Positions 20,696-25,486 of a stretch of 25,486 nucleotides of DNA are shown here, piece after piece. Where the stretch lies: contig JAKACS010000001.1 of the NCBI GenBank assembly GCA_021821235.1, positions 1-25,486 on the forward strand. The letters run 5' to 3'. The translations under genes and the position numbers were made by a program. Origin of the DNA: Bacillota bacterium (GTDB taxonomy: Bacteria > Bacillota > Bacilli > Bacillales_B > DSM-18226). Within the stretch, counting starts at the first letter, position 1. Each line of letters opens with the position of its first letter. The notes beneath the pieces were generated by a model, which was given only the letters and a program-made list of their open reading frames with translations, was not told the origin of the DNA and ran no database searches.

Positions 20696-22051
20696 TTGAA
20701 AATTCAAGTATCGCATGAAATGAGACTTACTTTAGAGGATATGCCCAGGGAACTATACGAGGTGATCACTGGAACATTGACCATTGATAACCCTGAATAT
20801 ATAAAAGCGGCGAAATATGGTTATGGCGGGGTAAATGTTCCGAGATATATCAAGCTTTATAAGCATCAGGGCAGCGAATTAATTGTTCCAAGGGGAATGG
20901 CTAAAACGGTTCTGCGCTACGTGAAAAGGTGGAATATCCCTCACGAATTAAAAGATGTGCGGTTATTACTACCTAAAGTGGAATTTCAATCAAATATCAA
21001 CCTAAGAGACTATCAGGAAAGCGCAGTAAACGAAATGCTGCAAGGTACCCAAGGCTTCCTAGTCAGTCCTTGCGGATCAGGTAAAACCGTAATGATGGTG
21101 GAGATGATGACAAGAATTCAACAGCCTACACTCTTCATTGTTCATCAAAAGGAATTAATGGAGCAAATCATCAACACGGCCGTAGCCTTAACGGATATAA
21201 CGAGAGAAGAAATCGGCGTGATTGGTTCTGGTAAGAAATCTATTGGTAAGAGAATGACGGTAGCGACTATCCAAACTCTTAACAGATTGGATTTGAAGGA
21301 GTATGTAAGCCAGTTTGGGGCGGTGTTCATAGATGAGGCACACCACTTAGCGGCAAAGAGTTTTTACGAGGTTATTTCACAGTTCAAGGGATGCTACAGA
21401 TTCGCGGTCAGTGCAACCCCTGAACGAGCAGACGGCCTCACTCAAATGGTTTATGCGTGTACTGGTGGTATCGCATATGAAATCAAGCAAGAGGCTGTAC
21501 CTACAATTATACCATCGTTAAAAGTGGTGCGGACAAGCTTTTCAAATGCTTCTAAAGAGCATAGAGAGATTGTTAAAGCACTCATAAACAACAAAGAGCG
21601 CAATCAGTTAATAGTAAATCAAATCAAAGCTGAGGCTTCCGGTAATTACAGTCTTGTTTTATCCGATCGTGTGGAGCATCTGAAAGCCTTAAAAGGTTTA
21701 TTGGATGAAGAGCTCCCGGAATTAAGAACAGAGATATTGACTGGTGATTTACCCAAAGCGAAGCGAAAAGAAATTATGGAAGAAGCGAAAAAGCGAAAGA
21801 TTGATATATTGCTTGCTACCCAGTTAGCCAGGGAAGGATTGGACATTCCTCATTTAAACAGGCTGTTCCTAACTTACCCTAAGAAGTCACCTGCAAGCGT
21901 GCAGCAGGAAGTTGGTCGAGTTATGAGACCATCAGAAGGAAAACAGAGTGCGGTAGTGTTCGACTTTATAGATCAGAACGGGATTTTACACAGCCAATTT
22001 CGTAAACGAAAGACAGTTTACAAGGAAATCGGAATGGAAGGAGCTGTTTAA
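20696..22051 (+). CDS. Superfamily 2 DEAH helicase, 451 aa
   Basis: TTG 20696 follows AGGTG. After a 100-residue N-terminal domain comes NLRDYQESAV (Q-motif like), Walker A SPCGSGKT (124-131, Lys130), DEAH (213-216), SATPERADG (about 237-245) and motif VI QQEVGRVMR (403-411). It belongs to the XPB/UvsW/RecG-like branched-DNA remodelling type seen in phages and plasmids. The gene follows the ERCC4 nuclease closely, suggesting a joint repair or fork-processing pair. The recombinase-like repeat cluster begins 10 bases after its stop. Confidence 0.92.
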   Translation: MKIQVSHEMRLTLEDMPRELYEVITGTLTIDNPEYIKAAKYGYGGVNVPRYIKLYKHQGSELIVPRGMAKTVLRYVKRWNIPHELKDVRLLLPKVEFQSNINLRDYQESAVNEMLQGTQGFLVSPCGSGKTVMMVEMMTRIQQPTLFIVHQKELMEQIINTAVALTDITREEIGVIGSGKKSIGKRMTVATIQTLNRLDLKEYVSQFGAVFIDEAHHLAAKSFYEVISQFKGCYRFAVSATPERADGLTQMVYACTGGIAYEIKQEAVPTIIPSLKVVRTSFSNASKEHREIVKALINNKERNQLIVNQIKAEASGNYSLVLSDRVEHLKALKGLLDEELPELRTEILTGDLPKAKRKEIMEEAKKRKIDILLATQLAREGLDIPHLNRLFLTYPKKSPASVQQEVGRVMRPSEGKQSAVVFDFIDQNGILHSQFRKRKTVYKEIGMEGAV

Positions 22052-22060
22052 ATGACCGTC

Positions 22061-22174
22061 TATAAACTATGTTGAATTGATAAAGTGAGTGTCCATTTAA
22101 ACTATGTTGAAAAAAGGGTGAATTTTTAACTCACTACCTTAGAAGAATTCAACATAAATGACGTTATGTAGACA
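22061..22174. other. Recombinase-site cluster B (two half-sites and a dif-like core)
   Basis: TATAAACTATGTTGAA (22061-22076) and TTTAAACTATGTTGAA (22096-22111) are direct copies 35 bp apart. They are followed by a dif-like core: TTCAACATAA (22148-22157), centre ATGACG, TTATGTAGAC (22164-22173). Its left arm is identical to that of core A, and the right arm resembles the XerD side of Bacillus dif. Relative to cluster A, the order core-repeat-repeat is mirrored. Confidence 0.55.
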
Positions 22175-22220
22175 AATTTTCAGCCCTTAGATTGAAAGCT
22201 AAATGAATGGGGAGGGCGCT

Positions 22221-22742
22221 ATGAGTGAACAGTGGGAAAAAGCTATCGAAACAGAATTAGATTTTCTTTATCATTCGCCAGAATATGAAGCTGAGCTTTT
22301 AGATCGCCTGCGAGAGAACGAATTAAACATTCAGTATCCGGTAACGCATTTTGATTCAGAGCAAGGAAGAGTATACCGTTCTTGCCCTGGAACAGAAGAA
22401 CAGGCGATAAGGCGAATCGAAATCCGTGAAGCAATAGAAGTGCTAAGGGACCACATGAATAAGCGAATAAAACGCTTGTGGAATGCAATCCATCAGCTTT
22501 CTGAGGAAGAACAAGACTTAATTTCACGGGTTTATATAGAGCGTGATACTGCTGAAATTTATATGGCCAGATCATTAGGCTTCCGGACGATAAAAGACTT
22601 CCATAAGGCGAAGAAACAAACCCTTTTGAAGTTACTCAAGATTTTCGAGAAAGAACGGGATGAAAGGGATAAGGAATTTAAAGAATTTCAGAGAGTGCAG
22701 AGAAAAGAGATTGTAAGGAATTTCTTAGGTTTAGCACAGTAA
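22221..22742 (+). CDS. ArpU/sigma-70-region-4-like regulator, 173 aa
   Basis: ATG 22221 follows GGGGAGGGC; an upstream in-frame ATG at 22203 lacks a site. The C-terminal part, HQLSEEEQDLISRVYIERD then TAEIYMARSLGFRTIKDFHK, matches the HTH of ArpU-type late regulators and sigma region 4 (LSEEE..li...Y......A..LG.). The rest is helical. It directly precedes the giant gene (16 bases), so it most likely activates or is co-expressed with that operon. Phage ArpU proteins turn on late genes, consistent with a late-type role for the giant protein. Confidence 0.75.
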   Translation: MSEQWEKAIETELDFLYHSPEYEAELLDRLRENELNIQYPVTHFDSEQGRVYRSCPGTEEQAIRRIEIREAIEVLRDHMNKRIKRLWNAIHQLSEEEQDLISRVYIERDTAEIYMARSLGFRTIKDFHKAKKQTLLKLLKIFEKERDERDKEFKEFQRVQRKEIVRNFLGLAQ

Positions 22743-22758
22743 GGAGGAGTGATTACAG

Positions 22759-25486
22759 ATGGCAGGTAAATACAAGTTTGACCCAGATAAGCATAAAGCA
22801 ACTTTTGAGCAAATGTTCGGGAAAGGCTCTTATAGTTCAGGACTTGCAGAAGCCCGAGAACTGGGTAGAACAAAAGCACAGGCAGCTATCCAAAAACAGT
22901 TGTTCATGGAAGAATTCAAAAAGCGCAAGAAGGAACAGGAGGAATACGATCTTTACGGACAGAGTGAAAAATCCTGGAAAGCTCAAAACGAAGCACAAGG
23001 GAAAATCACTAGCCAGCAGGAAAAAGCACAAGCACAAGGCAGAGGCGGACATCTTCCTACAAGAGAAAACCAAATGAAAGAACGGAAAGCGATAGAAGCT
23101 GCTAAAAAGAAACCAATCGATCCAGCATCAATGACTCCTTATGCCAGGGAACAATTGAGAAAAGAAAAAGAGGAGAAGGCGAATAAAGCTGGAGATCCTT
23201 TGAAAAAACTAAAAGATTTCTTTACCAGCAAAGATACTGATGGAGACGGAGAGCGGGACGGCTTGCTCGGAGTGGTTGACCGTTTTGTCACTCCTATCTC
23301 TAAAGGTGCGACAGACTTCCTTATTCCAGGCAATACCGAAAACATGGCAAAGTACAATCCGGATAACCCTGTCATTAAAGCGGCTCAAAAGGATAGAGGG
23401 ATGGAAACCAAGGCTTTAAATGCAGCTGGTATGATTGCTGCAGCTGTTTCACCTTACTCACAAGGCTATAAAGTTGCAGATGTGGCATTTAATAAAGTTC
23501 CCAAGCTTGCCAAAATCGCTAACCCTTACGCTCAAAGTGCAATAAAAGGAGCGGCGGCAGGGGCAATGGCGGAGGCTGGGATATCAGCAACAAACGAACT
23601 CGCAAACCCCGACGCATACAGCGCTAAGGATTATGCTATTAGGTCCGGTATAGGTGCAGTCGGAGGAGCGGTATTAGATCCGGCAATCTTAAAAATAGCC
23701 AATATCATTAAAGGGGCAAGAAAAGCACCGGCTCAAGCGACTGAGGAAGTGTTAGGATTACCAGCACCAAAAAGCAATCAAAGCAATCCTTTAGGACTGC
23801 CGGAGCCTCAAATACGACTCCCAGAGCCTAAACCATTAACACCAAATCTACAAAGATTGGCAGGACTTAAAAACCCCATTCCTCCAATGCCTAAATCGTT
23901 AAGCCAGCCTTTGAACCAGGCAAGGCTAGAATTAAAAGGGTTAGGGTTCGGCATTGGTTCTAAATATGAGGCTAAAGCAAGTAACAGAATGATGATGCCG
24001 GAATCAACACAAAATCAGTCTTACTGGCAAAAACGATATGAGGATTTCTCTAAACATGTAAACAGCAACTATGACATGAACCGAATGACTCCTGAAGCAC
24101 TTGAGGATTTATGGACCCAATTCGCTCGATATGATGAGCCTGTAAAGCTGGATGAGGTGATAGATCTTGCTTATCCCAAAGGCTTTGAAGCACCTACACC
24201 ACCTAAACAAGAGGTTCCTGAAATCATTAGAGCGCAAGAAGCACCTGACTCGAACCTTAAAGACGCATTAAAGGCAGATCCACGCATTAATAATTTGGTA
24301 AAGGGGTTATATCCACCTCGGAAGCCGATTTCAAGAGTGGCTACCTTTGAAGAAACTTTTAAAATGATGCAGGATGCTGTTACCAATCAAAAGAAAATAC
24401 CAGAAGCAATATTAAAACCTTTGGAATTCAAGCGTGAGAAATATGTGAAAACAAGCAATGGACAAGGGAATCTTTCGTTATTAAGCAACCTAAAGCTTAA
24501 AAACGGTACGAAATCAGCGGAGAAAGTTGCAGCGGCTATCGAACAACCGTCACTTGAACGCTTGAAGGGCTTAAAAACTGATGAGGTTAATCCATCTTTA
24601 GATAGGTTGAAAGCGAATAGGGAGTATGAGGCTATTGAGCCGAAGTCTGCAGAGGAACATGGTTATGATATAGTCCGAGCCAACGATCCAATATGGAATG
24701 TTAAGTTGGACCCGGCAAAACTGAAAGATATTAATGGCATCCAAGGTTACATGTCCGATATTTATAGAAATACAAGAGATGTATTTGGTGCAAAATTCCC
24801 GGAAATCAAGAAATCGATTCTTGATCCATTTGATAAATCGAAAAAGGAATATGTAGAACTGCAAGAAAACTGGCTGAACAAGCTTGAAAAGGAAGTAGTC
24901 AAAGGACTAGGCATTAAGAAAGGCAGCAAGTTGTCTAAAATGGTGCAGGATTACGGAGAAAAGACCATTTCCCTCGATGAATTAAAACAGGCAGCGCCGA
25001 ATGACTGGAAGAAGGTAATTAAAGCGGATGAATGGTTTAGGAAAGCTTATGACGGGCTGATTGACCAGGTCAACGCTTCAAGGATGGTTATTTATCCTAA
25101 TAATCCCGATAAGTTAGTTCCTAAACGACAGGATTATTACAGGCATTTCAACGAATTGGACGGATTAGAGGGACTAAAAAACATTTTTGATACACCAGCG
25201 GGAATCGACCCGAAACTCGTAGGAACATCTGATTTCACTAATCCTAACAGTAAATGGGCTGGATTCATGCAAAGGCGCGGATTAGGTCCATATAAGAGTG
25301 ATGCAGTGGGAGGGTTCCTTAATTATTTACCGTCTGCCTCATATGCGGTTAAGATTGACCCTCATATTCCTAAGTTTAAGCAATTTGCAGAGTCTCTAAA
25401 GGCGGCTACAGGTAATACGAAGAATCTAAATCATTACATCGAGTTTTTAGAGGATTTCACAAGGGATATATCAGGTAAAACAAACT
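22759..25486 (+). CDS. Giant polyvalent-type protein, N-terminal 909 residues (continues at position 1)
   Basis: The frame opens at an ATG with a strong AAGGAGG site 10-15 bases upstream and has no stop before the right edge. Joined to the left edge it gives 1,305 residues. Visible parts are a charged, Lys/Glu/Gln-rich N-terminus (about 30-145), an Asp-rich calcium-loop-like motif DTDGDGERDG (159-168), Gly/Ala-rich hydrophobic stretches (about 215-310), a proline-rich linker (about 325-385) and internal PSLxRLK repeats (about 590-615). Such long, mosaic proteins with glycine-rich helices resemble the large polyvalent proteins of phages and conjugative elements, which are thought to enter the recipient with the DNA. 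That comparison comes from family knowledge; no enzymatic motif was recognised. It lies 16 bases after the ArpU-like gene, so the two are probably co-transcribed. Confidence 0.75.
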   Translation, partial: MAGKYKFDPDKHKATFEQMFGKGSYSSGLAEARELGRTKAQAAIQKQLFMEEFKKRKKEQEEYDLYGQSEKSWKAQNEAQGKITSQQEKAQAQGRGGHLPTRENQMKERKAIEAAKKKPIDPASMTPYAREQLRKEKEEKANKAGDPLKKLKDFFTSKDTDGDGERDGLLGVVDRFVTPISKGATDFLIPGNTENMAKYNPDNPVIKAAQKDRGMETKALNAAGMIAAAVSPYSQGYKVADVAFNKVPKLAKIANPYAQSAIKGAAAGAMAEAGISATNELANPDAYSAKDYAIRSGIGAVGGAVLDPAILKIANIIKGARKAPAQATEEVLGLPAPKSNQSNPLGLPEPQIRLPEPKPLTPNLQRLAGLKNPIPPMPKSLSQPLNQARLELKGLGFGIGSKYEAKASNRMMMPESTQNQSYWQKRYEDFSKHVNSNYDMNRMTPEALEDLWTQFARYDEPVKLDEVIDLAYPKGFEAPTPPKQEVPEIIRAQEAPDSNLKDALKADPRINNLVKGLYPPRKPISRVATFEETFKMMQDAVTNQKKIPEAILKPLEFKREKYVKTSNGQGNLSLLSNLKLKNGTKSAEKVAAAIEQPSLERLKGLKTDEVNPSLDRLKANREYEAIEPKSAEEHGYDIVRANDPIWNVKLDPAKLKDINGIQGYMSDIYRNTRDVFGAKFPEIKKSILDPFDKSKKEYVELQENWLNKLEKEVVKGLGIKKGSKLSKMVQDYGEKTISLDELKQAAPNDWKKVIKADEWFRKAYDGLIDQVNASRMVIYPNNPDKLVPKRQDYYRHFNELDGLEGLKNIFDTPAGIDPKLVGTSDFTNPNSKWAGFMQRRGLGPYKSDAVGGFLNYLPSASYAVKIDPHIPKFKQFAESLKAATGNTKNLNHYIEFLEDFTRDISGKTN

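Noticed and set aside
11257..22174. Two-micron-plasmid-like inversion and amplification between clusters A and B
   Set aside because: The arrangement is mirrored, but the two six-base centres do not match in either orientation, so efficient exchange between them is doubtful. Kept only as an open possibility in the findings.
22778..23077. Plus-strand and minus-strand frames near 22.8-23.1 kb
   Set aside because: Both are shadows of the low-complexity, Lys/Glu/Gln-rich start of the giant gene.

Overview
The window looks like a complete circular element of 25,486 bp from a Bacillaceae-like Gram-positive host. The reading frame of the last gene is still open at the right edge. It continues in frame across the junction into the open frame at the left edge, giving one 1,305-residue protein. 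AT-rich sequence, AGGAGG-type ribosome sites, TTG and GTG starts, sigma-A promoters and GAAC-N4-GTTC (LexA) boxes all fit Bacillota. I see no rRNA, tRNA, CRISPR array, capsid, tail or large terminase gene. I read it as a plasmid or plasmid-like mobile element.

Layout. (a) 22.2 kb through the junction to 1.4 kb: a sigma/ArpU-like regulator, a giant polyvalent-type protein and a small membrane protein form one operon. (b) 1.5-2.9 kb: an excisionase-like protein, a terminase-small-subunit-like HTH protein and a divergent XRE repressor, with repeat-rich spacers. (c) 3.2-6.1 kb: FtsK/HerA ATPase, Replic_Relax protein, a VirB2-like two-helix membrane protein and a membrane-anchored M23 peptidase, possibly a reduced DNA-transfer module. 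(d) 6.2-6.95 kb: gene-free and rich in inverted repeats, with a LexA-box promoter that appears to drive only a short RNA. (e) 6.95-9.5 kb: mostly minus-strand small regulators, including a MerR/RacA-like protein whose gene carries two of three copies of a 26-bp element.

(f) 9.7-11.2 kb: a membrane-anchored coiled-coil protein, two related structured RNA elements and a MazF-like toxin with no adjacent antitoxin gene. (g) 11.26-14 kb: a tyrosine recombinase with its repeat cluster, then small genes including two short regulators that diverge. (h) 14.1-22.1 kb: replication. This holds a primase-fold Rep with an attenuator-like leader, a divergent zinc-finger regulator and HTH pair with shared operators, a primase-D5 helicase, an ERCC4 nuclease and a superfamily 2 helicase. 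A second recombinase-site-like cluster lies after the helicase, arranged as the mirror image of the first.

The most interesting candidates are the SOS-box short RNA, the paired structured RNAs beside the solitary MazF, the mirrored recombinase-site clusters, the 26-bp elements tied to the RacA-like gene, and the compact FtsK/pilin-like/M23 module. All functions are inferred from motifs and family knowledge read by eye. No searches were run.
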